Shown here piece by piece: positions 10,974 to 22,988 of a stretch of DNA of 62,000 nucleotides. How positions within the stretch are numbered: the first letter of the stretch is position 1; the number at the start of each line of letters is the position of its first letter. The notes under the pieces were generated by a model that saw only the letters and a program-made list of their open reading frames with translations, did not search any database and was not told where the DNA came from. The translations under genes were made by a program, and so were the position numbers. The stretch is from Cristatella mucedo (lineage: Eukaryota > Bryozoa > Phylactolaemata > Cristatellidae). Location: NCBI GenBank assembly GCA_009760855.2, contig WPIO01000002.1, positions 8,680,001 through 8,742,000 on the forward strand, written 5' to 3'.

Positions 10974-12789
10974 AAAGGCAACTTTCATTCAGCACCCGGC
11001 ACCATATTATTAGTCTCGGCTGCCAGGCGAGTCTTTTCAGACGTCGCAAAACTTGTCAGGAGTTCACTTGAGCGAGACTTTGCTAAGTACTTGAACTGCA
11101 CTCGTTACTGCACTGCCGCCGTCGCCATTAGCCGCCCAAGGAAGAACTGCTACTGCTCTCTTGCTGCTAGTACATGGCATTGCAGCCATCCGCACCAATC
11201 GTGGGCGCTTCGCGCTCTCTTGCGATCCGATTCTCGTCCTTAATGCTTTACTCAATTGGTTTTATCCAATCTAAACTTCTCAAGGTTGGATTTTGAAAGA
11301 CAAGATTCCCACCAGGTTGCAACAAAGCAGAAGCAGCAAGTCTATGCATTTCTCTTGAATGAGACTGCTTAACAGGAAAATATCAAAAAAAATGTCTGAT
11401 TTGAAACCAACGATAAATGCTCACACACTTGGGCTTTTCGGATACTTTATTCCGCCTAACTGTAGCTCCTATCTGTTGCTGTAATCGCTCTCCGACGGCT
11501 CCACGGAGGCGAGAATATTTTAGGCCGGTCCAGCGTTACAGACAACGGGAGTTTCGAATGCTAGCATTTACGTTTGCCGGCATCTATGCAGCATAACTCT
11601 TTTTTGTAATGTGAAAAAGTGAACAGATTGCACTTTCACTTATCTGCCTAGCCCGAAGATAACTTGCACGAGGCTATACGCTTCGAATGAGACGTCAGAA
11701 AAATTGGAGACTCTCGTCAGCACTGTCCTCTTGCCAGGTTTTAAAATTGTGATCGTTTCTACTCCTCGAGTTATTCTTCTTTGAAGTTTGTGTGAGTAGT
11801 CGTGCTCAGCAAAAGACGGCTCAGCCAGCTCAGCCCTTTTATTATGGAACGTGGAATCTGGCGATAACAGCCACCAGGCTAGCTAGGGAGGCGTCTCCTA
11901 TAGTGGACTGGATGTTCTCCTCTCGGCTGCTTCGTAAAAGAAATGAACGTACGCAGCTATACTTTCGGCTTTTAAAGCCGTAAAGGAGAACTCTGTCAGC
12001 GAGCTGACACGGGCTTCGCTTAGTTATTCTCAGTTGACCACCTCTTTCGGAGCACCATTTTAGAGGCTGACGATTGCTTTGTAACGGTAGGTGCGAGCTG
12101 ATGAGCAAAAGATCCTACCCGTGCTACGAAATCCAAGTTTTTGACGTCGGCGTCGGGCCTTCACTCGCACCCTGGACAAGCCGATTGGATAGCTCTGAAT
12201 TCCTGCAGGGGAGACAGCAGAATTTCGGCGAGTGGTTAAAGCTTCACCAACCTTTCGTTAAGCTTACCTCTTCCTCATCGGCACGCAGGCACCGACTGCA
12301 CATCCGTTCATAAAACGTGTCTGGCTCGAACGGCAACAATCCAACCACAGCAAGGAAAACGTGGCTTTCGACATAACGAGTGCCAAGTTTGGCGAAGTCA
12401 GTCGTACGAGGTGACCCAAATTATTGTTCGTCCCCTTGCAGCTGATGTAGGCTCGATGGGACGCTCAAGTTTCGATTGGCTATAGCTTCGCGTATGTCAC
12501 ACAGCAAATACCGGTGGGGTCACGTACCTTGCCGAGTACCTGTGACCTACTGCTTTTAGGCTAGCAGTCAGACGTTTAAGCAACAATAGCAGCATCGGTC
12601 ATTTTAAAGTCGACTCGGCCAGCTATAAGCTTTCTGTCGGTCCGCCGGTCTGAATGGACCTTCTGTGTTTGTACATTCCTGTTTGTACATTTTTTGTTGC
12701 TTCTCTTTGACGGAGCATTCAACCCAACGCCAGCAATAGCAAACAATTACAAACCCGCTTAATCCGTGTAGTGAACTACACGCAGTTGT

Positions 12790-12915
12790 CATGCTGCTCT
12801 AATTCAACAGCCTCATTTGTACAGCAGCAGAAGAGCCTTAACGGCTATCACTACCTCTTGCAGTTGGCAATACAGAATCGCTCACTATAGGATTCAAACC
12901 CAAGACTTTGCTCTC
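12790..12915 (-). mobile_element. SINE2 fragment
   Basis: Minus-strand partial copy of the tRNA-headed SINE2 also at 42515-42681 and 44757-44938. Shared blocks on + are AGAAGAGCCTTAACGGC, ATCACTACCTCTTGCAGT and GGATTCAAACC (box B region, reverse complement). The box A end is lost. Absent from the paralogous position in unit B. Confidence 0.7.
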
Positions 12916-13386
12916 ACATTCGGAATCATCTTCGTCACTCGACTCCATGCGGCAACCCCATACAGGTACCATGGGAGTTTTTTCAGAAAAATTGCAGCCA
13001 GCCAACAAACCTCTCATAGGCGATGCTTTCACTTTGCAATCGTCCAGAAAAGGTCATTTAGCACTTCTTTAAAACTGCCGTATTTGTGGAGGATCGAGGG
13101 GCTCCAGACCGAAGGGGCTCCGTCCGAAAAACTACATCGGCACACTAAGAAAGAAAGCTCGCTGCTTTTGAAGAGCTTGAGGCGCCACACAGCCTCTTGC
13201 TAGGACTCGTTATCGCATGTCTTACAAAAAGTTGCATCACCTCTTCAGTAACTAATATCATCGTCCGTTTTAAATAAAAGATAGCCACATTAAAAGCCGA
13301 TTCTGAAAATGCACATTCATCTCCCGCCACTTTAGTAGCTTTTGAGGCCAACCTAGGAGAAACTCTGTGCGCGAGAGCTCGCGCCC

Positions 13387-13390
<4 letters not shown>

Positions 13391-13423
<33 letters not shown>

Positions 13424-13559
13424 TGTGTGTGTGAATATAGTGTGTGTGTGTGTGTGTGTGTGCGCGTGTGTGTGTGTGTGTGAGTATAGGTGTGTGTGTG
13501 TGTGTGTATAGGTGTGTGTGTGTGTGTGTGTGTGTGTGAGTATAGGTGTGTGTGTGTGT

Positions 13560-13618
<59 letters not shown>

Positions 13619-13723
13619 GGTGTGTGTGTGTGTGTGTGTGTGTGTATAGGTGTGTGTGTGTGTATGTGTGTGTGCGTGTGTGCGTGAGTATAGGTGTGTG
13701 TGTGTGTGTGCATCTCTTTCTCT

Positions 13724-13760
<37 letters not shown>
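13391..13760. repeat. (GT)n with GTATAG interruptions, then (CT)n
   Basis: A compound microsatellite: GT repeats interrupted every 20-50 bp by TATAG or GAGTATAG, ending in a (CT)n run at 13713-13760. The regular interruption suggests expansion of a higher-order unit. The unit B counterpart near 36440-36610 is an AT-type repeat instead. Confidence 0.95.
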
Positions 13761-13762
<2 letters not shown>

Positions 13763-14818
13763 GATACATATTGAAAGCTTGCCACTAGGAAAGCCTTTTG
13801 AGAAGCTGTCACAGCTTTGGTAAGCCTCTTTCTGAAAGCCTAGCTCCTGGCCTCCGGACGGTCATTTAAAGCTAATGAGAGCACTTAATCGGCTGATTAA
13901 TAGGAGATTGTTTAGTAAGCTCGACATTCATCCTTTGTAAAAAAAAAAAAGAGGTGACTTTGGATTACTGACTGAAGACGACTGAGGTTGACTCTAATGG
14001 TGACTTCGGGTTGCTCTAAAGTCAGTCATCACCAACATACCACTGCAGATGGCGAAACACTTTGTGCGGTCAGTCCAGAAGCCATTATGGTTTGCCCCAC
14101 GGTACGTTGTTTGCCGTTAACGAGCAAGAGCCTGGGCTCGGTTCTTGCGGCGTATGTTAATCACCTGGATAGATATTTTTAACTTAGAGCTCTATGCAAA
14201 TGAATTGTATTTATGTTTTTATAGAACCAAACACTACAGTATGCCAAGCTACACCTGGTCAGAATCACACCTTTCTCACAACTGAGTATACCGCGTGTCT
14301 CCTAAAGTTAGCAACGGACCACCACCAAGATACGTACTATCACTCAGGGGCAGCAGCCTTAGCAAGCATATGTAACTCAGCCATAGAGCTAAGTTGCTCC
14401 AAGATCTACGTTATGACTATTAATAAAACTACGTAGTAACCTATACTTGACCCTTTTCTGAATGACTTTACACTGCAGAAGTTTTTTCCGTTGGCCTGCG
14501 GTTTAGAAAGAGCTCAGAAGCCACAATTCTGACCAGCCTTCTCGCTCTGCGAAATAACTGTGTCGTCTCTCCTTCTCATTCAGCAAGGCTTATTCCGTTT
14601 TTCTGTGTTTCTTGAGATGAACTGTGGTGGCTACCATGTACCGAAAGCGGCCAGGCTTTTAGTGTGCTGTGGCAATACCCAATCAGAACTGTACCACTGC
14701 AACGCAGTCTCACGGCATATATAAAGTGCATTGATAGAGGTTCAGTTCACGACGGTAGCTGAACGAACAATGGTTTGCAGATATGATAGGCGAACAGACA
14801 TGCACAGGCTCGAGCACA

Positions 14819-14882
14819 CATACACAAACACACACACACACACACACACGCGCGCGCACGCACACGAACACGCACACGCACT
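14819..14882. repeat. (AC)n microsatellite
   Basis: CA/CG-type repeat. Unit B has an (AC)n tract at the paralogous point (37578-37650). The two units diverge right after it: A has an R2-like fragment, B has nested F2/F1 LINEs. Confidence 0.9.
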
Positions 14883-14889
14883 TGTGGAC

Positions 14890-15805
14890 TTTCCCGATAC
14901 CGTGGCTTGATTGCCTCTGTCGGGCGCGGCTGGTGCCTAAGGATGCTGCCCTGCTGCCGGCCGAGAAGGCTCTCGTCGAGCTTTGCCGGAGCTTTGCCTG
15001 CGGCCCGCTGCACTTTGCCTCGGCCCACTTCCTGTTGGGGCTGCTCTCTGCTAGAGGCTTCGGCCTCGTTCGCTTCACGATGAGCACGGCGATCCTTCGG
15101 GTTGCGAAAGCCATGCTGTGACCCCCCCCCCCCCGAGGATTGTGTGCACCGAGTCGCACGTCGTCGCCCAGGCCGTCGTCAGCATGCGTGGCACATGGCC
15201 TTGGCACGAGGAGCGAGGAACACACTCTACGGGAGCGAAGACACCTTCGGCTGTGGAAACAGGGTCGGCCCAGCTTCGCTGCGGGCCGATGCGAGAGATT
15301 GCCTGAAGCCTCTCTCCTGCCGCCTCTCGCGGCCGGCTTCGACGTCGTGGCCGGGTCAATTGACCCCGACGGGACGGATTGCTCTCGTTCGCGCCGAGCG
15401 TCGTCGTGTCCGAGCTTCGGGAGTTGGATGGAGCCAGGTTGAATGTAGGCCGGGCTTGGGGAGCCCAGCCCCCAAAGGGTACGTTGCCTGGAAACGGACA
15501 GGTTTCCGACCTGAAGCCGTGTCCAGAACGCAAGTCCGACGTTTCGGGCCTGACGGTTCGTCCGCAGGCGCACATCGGAATGTGCTGCCAGTGGCTGCTG
15601 CCAGAAGTCTATCCCGGGTCGGTTGCCAGTTGCCGCCTATGCCGCACGGAGGCAGAGACCATTTGCCACGCGCTAAGCCACTGCCGGCCGATGTTGCGTG
15701 CAATCGCGGCCCGACATAACCTACGTCTGGGCCGCTTAATTGGAGCTCATCCGGCCAGCGAAGGGTCCTGCCTCACGGCAGGTCGCACCTTCCCGCTCGC
15801 CTAGC
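14890..15805 (+). mobile_element. Degenerate R2-like LINE C-terminal fragment
   Basis: GC-rich stretch unlike its surroundings. In frame from 15379 it reads PGSVASCRLCRTEAETICHA followed by LSHC, then IAARHNLRL: a C-X2-C-X8-H-X4-C zinc knuckle followed by RHN, characteristic of the C-terminus of R2-type and related site-specific LINE proteins (established family knowledge). Upstream, 14890-15120 reads CLCRARLVPKDAALLPAEKA in another frame and may be more of the same protein. A run of C at 15121-15134 and several frame changes mark it as dead. No reverse-transcriptase catalytic box is visible. Absent from the paralogous place in unit B. Confidence 0.5.
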
Positions 15806-16512
15806 TTGCCAGGCCGACCTCGGCATTGAACGCGAGAAAAAAGAGTGGCTCCCTTGCGCGTGTGCGTCTCGGACGCTATTTCCGGTTCGGAAGCCGCTCG
15901 GTCCTGAATGGGGAGTCTCAGGTCGCGTCAGAGTACGTGTCTGTCTGCATTCCAGTACCTATAGTTGTGCTAGGTTTCTCCAGCCTCCAGGCCAACTCTC
16001 GCTGGGCTCCTGCGAACAGCGGTCTCTATTAAGCACGTTTAGCCCAACCTTTAGGGGCAGCTGACGTGTGGCAAGACTTAACGCATGCTAACTCGCCAGG
16101 AAGCTGCTTCGGCATGGAAATTAATCGGCAAGAAATTCGACCCTGCGACCGCAGCGCTTGTGTCAGAAGCTGCTTATTCAACAGCTCGACAATTCAGCTG
16201 GAATTTTCGTGGCAAGCAATCGCGATCATTCTGACTCAACTGCTGTCACCTCGTCGCATCAGCCGTATTTAGGCCCGAGTCAGTCGGGCCCGGCAGTACT
16301 TCTAATTAAATCTACGCGGAGTGCTTTTGATTTTCACTCACGTCCGAAAGGATCTCATCATTCGCGGACTCATTCTGCCCTTCAATTACACTATTCCTCG
16401 GGGCTTTCCCTTAGCTCGCTTGTCTACGTGACTTCCGCTTGCACTCACGCCAGTGACCCCCAACGTTGCTGTTTCTCCTTTGCTAGTCAGCCCTCCGCTG
16501 CTCATCTCTTTA

Positions 16513-18266
16513 TAATGTAATGTAATTGTATCTCCGTCTGTAACTCCACAAAGTCATAAAGAACACGTGAGTGCTACGCAGGAGAGTTTTGGATAGCGCA
16601 CTCACAGCCTAAGCGGCTTTCGGTACGCATTCGGTAGCCAACAGACTTCGTCTCACGCAACAAAGAGAAAGTGGGAAGCGTAGCTGAGTCAGGAGAGCAG
16701 TTGAGGTAGTGAGTATCATGGAAGTAGCAGCTCTAAAACGCTGAATAGGATTAGCCATATTCGTCAGCAGAAGAGTAGTTGTCGTTCGTGAGAATTGTGG
16801 AAGCGAGTTCCACAGTCTAGGACCTGCAGAGCTAAATCTTCAGTCGCCAACGGTCTTTAAGCGGAGGAATAAAACAGCTAATTTATCGTCCACACATAAC
16901 CTGAGGGCGTGAACAGGCTGAAACTGGTGCATCAGTTCAGCTGGATACGAAGGAGTCAAGCCGTGGCGGGCCTTGTGGGTCAGCGTAAGAACTTTGCTCT
17001 GTATCCGTTGATCAATAGGCAGACGTCCTAGCTCTTTTAGCAAATGAAACACGTGGTCAAACCTCTGGAACTTGAAGACTAGCCTTGCAGCCATATTCAT
17101 AGCCAGCTGCAGTGGCCTAGTTGCTTTCTTTGGTAGCCCAGCCGAAACGAAATAACAATAATCAAGCCGAGACAGAACTAAGGAGCCAGTTAAATTTTTT
17201 GAAAGCCACTGTGGAAAACAGCTGCTAATCTTAGGTAGGGACAGGACGTGATTACTAGCTGTAATAGCAGTCTTCTGAATTGAGCTTTTAAAATTTAGGC
17301 AGCGGTCGTAAATGACACTTTAATTTCGAGCACGTGGTGATGGTCCCACAACAGCGTCACCTACTAGAAAATAAAAGCCTATCAATCCAGCCACACATTT
17401 AGGGTGTGCTGTGAGCAGCAGTTCATTTTTATCGTCATTTAGTTTCAAGAAGTTTTCCGACATCCAGGATCGAATGTCGGCAAGGCAAGCATTCAGTTTA
17501 TCAGTTGCTGCAGCAGATTCCGCCAGTTTGAATGACAAATACAGCCGAGTATCATCAGAATAAAAGTGATATCCTATTTCATGGGCCTTAATCACTTTTC
17601 CCAGAGATTGAGTATAATTGGAGAAGAGCAAGAGACCGAGTACGGACCCTTGAGGGACTCCACAGGTGACCCACCTCGTGCGTGAGACCTGACCCCCCAC
17701 ACGATACGGATTGAACACCGTCAGACAATTACAATTTAAACCACGCCAGTGCTTCGTCTGCCAGACCGATCGCTGTTCTAAAACGTTCAAGTAGAACATC
17801 GTGATCTATGGTGTCGAAGGCAGCTGACAGATCTAGCAGAACGTGGGCGGTGACATTCCATCATTGCCACGTAGAATGTCATTGTTAACTTGGAAGAGAG
17901 AACTTTCAGTGAAGTGCTACCTGTTCAACCTTGATTGAAATGCTTCTGAGATTTTATTCCTTATAATATGTTCAATTAGCTGCTTAGCAACAATTTTTTC
18001 AAGAATCTTTGATAAGAAAGGAAGAATGGAAACTGGGCAACAGTTTGCAAGGACCTCTGTATCTAATCCAGGATTTTCAAGTATGGGTCTAACAATTGCT
18101 GATTTGGAGGACTTGAGTACAACCCCTTTTACAAAAGAAGCATTAAAAATCTCGGTTATGGCAGGGCTAAGTTAGTCTGCCAGTGAAGACCACAGAGATG
18201 ATTGTATAGGGTCTTGAGCAGACGAGCTCTTTTTGATAAACCTTGTTAAGGTAGCCACGTCGCATT
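16513..18266 (-). mobile_element. F1 LINE copy private to unit A
   Basis: Minus-strand 5'-truncated F1 with tail ATGTAATGTAATTG. It keeps recognisable RT coding: GVPQGSVLGLLLFSNYTQSL, YSDDTRLYLSF (the box reads YSDD instead of YADD), and C-terminal pieces at 16840-17100. Frameshifts and stops break it in several places. Flanks CATCTCTTT on the left and CCTCCTTGTGCTTC on the right match continuous sequence in unit B around 39806, an empty site that fixes both ends to within a few bases. Confidence 0.85.
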
Positions 18267-18643
18267 TCCCTCCTTGTGCTTCTGCTTCTACTTTACATTC
18301 TTCTAGCTGCCACCAGCTGCCGATAATTGCTTCACCGTTTGTAGCGCTTGATCTCCAATCTGCGTACGAGCGGACCATCTAATTTTAAAACGCAGCATAG
18401 TCCAGCATGCGAGTCGCATGCTGTGCTACCATTGGCCGATTCGCTATCTATTCAGAATACTAAAGGCAAAGCGACTAGGCTGAATTGCTGCGGACCACGC
18501 TGTGGACCCCTGGCTGCACGTAAGGTAGGCGTGTTAATTATGACCCAGCGATACACTAGCGAGATTGCACAGTTCTTGCTGCTGAATCATGTAACACATT
18601 GTCATTGGAACTCTCTCTCGGATTTGTATTGTACAAATAGCAA

Positions 18644-21400
18644 TAATAATAATAATGCATTTGATATAGCGCCCTCAGAGAACTCAATCGCTTTCTAGGC
18701 ACATCCCATTTGCAGCCAATGAAGCACAAGCGAATGGTTAGTGGTAGCATGCTTGATAAACAACAGGAATAACATGGTTAGGGGTGACATGCACAGGGTC
18801 AGCATGCACGTGTGGTTAGTGGCAGCATGAACAGTGTCAGCACAAGCAAGCGCACAAAGGACTAGACATATAGACCCACTTAATACTGTGATAAATAGAT
18901 TAATTTCAATCTTCTTTTTATTGTGGCCAAGTAAGGGGATGTCATAACGCAAGTCAGAAGTTTGTTTCCGGGCTTTGGGAGCATGTGAACTATAGGCACG
19001 GTCTCCAAAAGATTTGAGATTTGTACGAGGTATGTTTAAACAGTTCGATTCCGAATAGCTGGTGGTACGATGCTTGGCCTGGTGTGGAAGTAGATTTGAT
19101 AGGTAGCCTGAAGCCAAAGATTGAAGTGACCTAAAGAGCTACAAAACCTTGAATTCGATCTATTTCTTGAGTGGTAGCTATTTCAGGTTGGCAAGAAGTG
19201 GTGTGATGTGGCAACTGCAACGCTCACGACCGACAAGCCTAGCTGCAGAGTTTTGCACAGGATGTAAGCGCCTCATTGCACAGGCCGGTAGTTCAGCAAG
19301 CAGTGAGTTGCAGAAGTCAAGACGGGATGTCACAAATGCATGGACCAACTTAGATGTGGTATCCTTATCTAAACGAACCCGAATTTTAGCAGTGCTATGT
19401 GCTGAATGTGGTCAAACTTGATTGTGGAGCTGATGCGGTCGTCTAACGAAAGATCACTTTGGAACATGACATCTAGATTTCGTGCAGATTCAAAAGGAGA
19501 TATGCTGGTAGAGCGATGTTGAGCATTAACGGGACCTAGCACTGAGGTACCCCATATGTCAGAGGTACCTCGGATAATTTTTGTTCATTCACATCAATAG
19601 TGTGGCGTCTCCCACTGAGATAGGACCTGAACCATTTCAAGATTGAGATTAGAGGCGCTCAATAAGGACTTGGCGATCGATAGTATCAAAAGCTGCATAA
19701 AGATCGAGCAAAACAAGCAGCTATATTCTACCTAAGTCTGCATTCCTAAGTAGGTCGTTAAACAGGCGAAGCAATACTGACTCTGTGACGTGATTTGCTC
19801 TAAAAGCCAGATTGGAGCTACCAATGTTTGAAGTTTCAATATATGAGTTCAGTGGGTCTGCTGCGACTCATTCTAGTATCTTTGATAGGAACGGTAAAAG
19901 AGAGACTGGACAGAAGTTGCTCAAGTTCTGCCGGTCTAGTGTGGCTTTCTTGAGCAGTGGCCTGGCAGGATTCTAGGGGCATGCTGACTGCTTAGGGATG
20001 GACTTGTTTAGGGATGATTTTGTCTATAATGTTGGCAAGAAACAAGAAAATCTATCCGCTAGAGCATCACATGGATCACTGGGTAAGGCGCTAACCTGGG
20101 AGTGGTTAAGGAGAATGTTGACCGTAAACATCAGTATTTTTGGATTGTGCACCTGTGACTAAATGGTCTTTTTATAGAAGCTAGACATGGCCTTTACTAG
20201 GATCGAATAGTACGATCCACAGTATTCCTCGTATGCCAGTCGATGGACAGTCAGTCCTGATTCGCATGCTTTTTAAAGCTTGTGCTTAGTAGACCTAGCT
20301 CGTTTAATGTCTGTGGTAATCCATAGGCTGTCTGGAAGAGGGCGCACGGTGCGCTTAGTCAGAGGTGCAAACTTTTCGTGCGTGTCATCTAGTGTCGTGT
20401 TATAGCTATCTACCAATGAGGACAGATCGAGGGGAGACTGAGCAGCAGAGGCGAGGCAGATATTATCGCACAGACCGCACCGACTTCAAGGGTCTTGAGG
20501 TTTCCAGATTCACATGTGACTTTAGATAGGGAGGAGGAGGGCACACACTGTAGACGGAATGAGATCTGCAAGTTGTCAGATAAGCAGACTTTGGTAATAA
20601 TTGGTCGTGACAAAGTGCAGCTGTATGAGAAAATTTGATCAATTGTGTGACTGTTGACATGAGTAGGGCCTTGCACGTGAGCCACAAGAGACAACGATTC
20701 AGTCAGTGAGCGAAACTCAGTGCTAAAGACGTCAGATATTTTAAATCATCCATAATGAGAAAAGATCAATTTATTGTGCACAGAATTGAAATGAGGTCAG
20801 AGAAATCTGAGATGAAGGAGAACTTGGTACATGGTGGGCGATAGAGTACCGTCACCATAGGTAGCTTGTTGTCAGGTGAAATCAAGACAATAGATTCGAA
20901 AGACTGCTTCGAGGGTACTGCAAATGGCTTGAAGTTGAATTTGAGCGCGTGATAATAGCAACACCAACTCCAGTTTTGATTTATCTAGGGGTGTTAAAGA
21001 TGGAGAAACCAGCCGGGGTAACTTATTTAATTGTCGTTCAGTTTACAGATTTTTTCAAAGTTTCGGTCAAGGCGAGCAGTTCGAGACTTTTTCAGAAATA
21101 GTATTGCTTATTGCTAGGTTTTTATTGCACATTGATCGAGGATTCCAAAGACAGGCGTTAAGTTGGGCTGCCGGAGTTATAACAGGCCTGATAACCATTA
21201 AGTTAGAGAGACTCATAATGACGTTTGAGGGAGAACGTGCTGAGTAATTTGAGAGAATGCTAGGAATACCAAACGAGCGAATAATCAGCTCGAAGCTCCT
21301 GCCAAACTCGCGTTGTCTCAGCTTGCGGCCGAGGCCTCTTCGGCGGTTCCTGGCTGCTTTTGTTTTGTTAATGTATAATTCACGATTCCTAGCATCAGCA
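18644..21400 (-). mobile_element. F2 LINE, long degenerate copy
   Basis: Minus-strand F2 running from its ATT tail and 3' hairpin block (18644-18700) through the RT C-terminus (SNLLPHQAKHRTTSYSESN, IPRTNLKSFGDRAYSSHAPK), the RT core, and into the endonuclease, where 20694-20410 reads HVQGPTHVNSHTIDQIFSYS. Sequence up to about 21400 still looks like the 5' coding part. Many stops; no long open frame. It is the most complete F2 here. The flanking left spacer (18290-18640) continues at 39845-39990 in unit B without this element. Confidence 0.75.
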
Positions 21401-21905
21401 ATAACAGTTAGGAATGCATTTTAACTACGATAACGAAGCGATAATGGGTACGCACGATCATAACTCACATACTTTAAGTCGTTAAAGTGTCAGCTAGCAA
21501 AGTATCTGCTCTGCTCAGCTTTTCCATATCCTCGTTGAACTATTCGTTATTGTTCCAGTGTACATGCATGCCTACATGTGCTTGATTCAGTGAACATTAT
21601 TAACTGAAGTTGCTACTAAACGTCATTAATACACTGATGTCAGCAGTTATTCCGATGGCTATAAAGCACTGCAGCAATCAAACGTACTTATGTCATTGAT
21701 GCTGACATTAACATTTTCATAGCTTGTATATACACCGGTTACGAAGCTGTGGGTGCTGGGTCGTCCTTCCACTCGCATTCGGCCGTGGCACCCGCACAGA
21801 TGGCAATGTCACTAGCATGGGGTAATCTGGGGTTATATCAAGTGTATTATTATAATTATTATTCATGGCCAAAAGGTGGCCGCAAGTATTACGCACCATA
21901 GTATG

Positions 21906-22009
<104 letters not shown>

Positions 22010-22120
22010 CACGAAAGTATAGGCACCAGCCATAGCCTAAAGCTCACTTCCGAGCCCAACGCACACCTGAATAACCGTCGCTGGATTTTGGCTCTTTTTC
22101 CTATCTCAAACTTTGATTAC

Positions 22121-22130
22121 TATATAAGCG
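22121..22130 (+). promoter_or_regulatory. TATA-like site upstream of unit B
   Basis: TATATAAGCG, a good TATA match 487 nt before the ATG. I do not see it at the equivalent place in unit C, so it may be chance in an AT-rich flank. Confidence 0.2.
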
Positions 22131-22287
22131 GCTCGAAAGAAATGTAATGCATGAACGACTAATTGTACCTAGCCCGTAATCAAAATAATCGAACCGCTTC
22201 GTCAGGCAAGCTTACGTGTATGTAGCTCTTGCCAGCGAGCGACGCCTGTCGTTAGGGCTCCCATCAGCTGGGCTCGGCTCCCTCGCT

Positions 22288-22315
22288 AAACTCCGACCAA
22301 TAGCGGCGCTCCGAG
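22288..22315 (+). promoter_or_regulatory. Conserved CCAAT block, unit B
   Basis: AAACTCCGACCAATAGCGG is kept, with one change, upstream of unit C (50215-50242, AAACTCCGACCAATCGCGG), at a similar distance from the start codon (about 320-365 nt), while surrounding bases diverge. A CCAAT box in a GC-rich upstream region suits a promoter or 5' UTR element; this is inference. Confidence 0.4.
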
Positions 22316-22607
22316 CGGCTGGACTGCCGTTCTGGTGAGCTGTGACGTAGATCGGCCTGATTGAGAAATGCCTCAGCGACATCCGTCATCCATCTGATAG
22401 TAGCTGCCACCCGCCAGGACGGCGAGAGTCCACGTCAGGGATCTGCTTAGGAGCGTGCGAGCGGCACCGGCGGTAGCTCCCGGCATCACGTGTTGCGTCG
22501 AGGCCACGTGCAGCAGGGAGTCGCTCTCGCCTGCCGAGCCAGCTCTCACAGCCGCTCTTGCACGACTGAGACGGTGGCTACCGCACAGGATTAGCGCTTC
22601 GGTACAC

Positions 22608-22988
22608 ATGGAGGCACTGGTGCCACTGTCGAGCGTCCCGTTCACCAGGAACGCTACGACCGCGGCAACAGTAGCAGCTCCTACTACCATCTCGGGGCTA
22701 CTGTCAACGTCACTTGGCGGATTGGCGAACCACAGCCACGGTTACGTTTCCGCACTGAGCTGCTCGACCCAGCACGCCGAGTGTCGCGCCAGCCAGTGGC
22801 TCTACGTCATCGTGTGCCCGCTCATGCTCGCCGCTGGCACCGTCGGCAACTTCCTCTGCATCCTCACTATGACGTCTCGGGACCTGCGACGAACGGCCTT
22901 CGGCGTGTACATCGCCAGCTTGGCAGCGGTCGACTCGGTGGCCATCTGGTCGGCGCTCGTGCGCCACTTCATAAAGGCAGTCTGGCTG
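22608..22988 (+). CDS. GPCR unit B, exon 1 (N-terminus, TM1, TM2)
   Basis: First coding exon of a class A (rhodopsin-like) receptor, 127 codons. The N-terminal tail carries N-glycosylation sequons (NATT at 15-18, NHS at 41-43). TM1 spans about 65-88 with the family GN (GTVGNFLCIL, residues 77-86). TM2 spans about 97-118 with the sodium-site Asp in SLAAVDS (D109). The exon ends in FIKAVWL, then donor CTG|GTAAGAG, leaving phase 0. Joined to exon 2 it reads AVWL-YDIRERGVWSC, the usual first extracellular loop with the conserved Trp and the TM3 Cys. The start was chosen because unit C has a matching ME start at the same point; an open in-frame extension of 51 codons upstream is not supported by unit C. 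Confidence 0.88.

Noticed and set aside
12087-12125. CTGATGAG followed by CGAAA, resembling a hammerhead ribozyme core
   Set aside because: The bases between do not form a stem II and flanks do not pair as stems I and III; the paralogous stretch in unit B lacks CTGATGA.
22455-22607. In-frame 51-codon upstream extension of receptor B
   Set aside because: Not shared with C, no signal peptide; the ME start at 22608 aligns with the C start at 50579.
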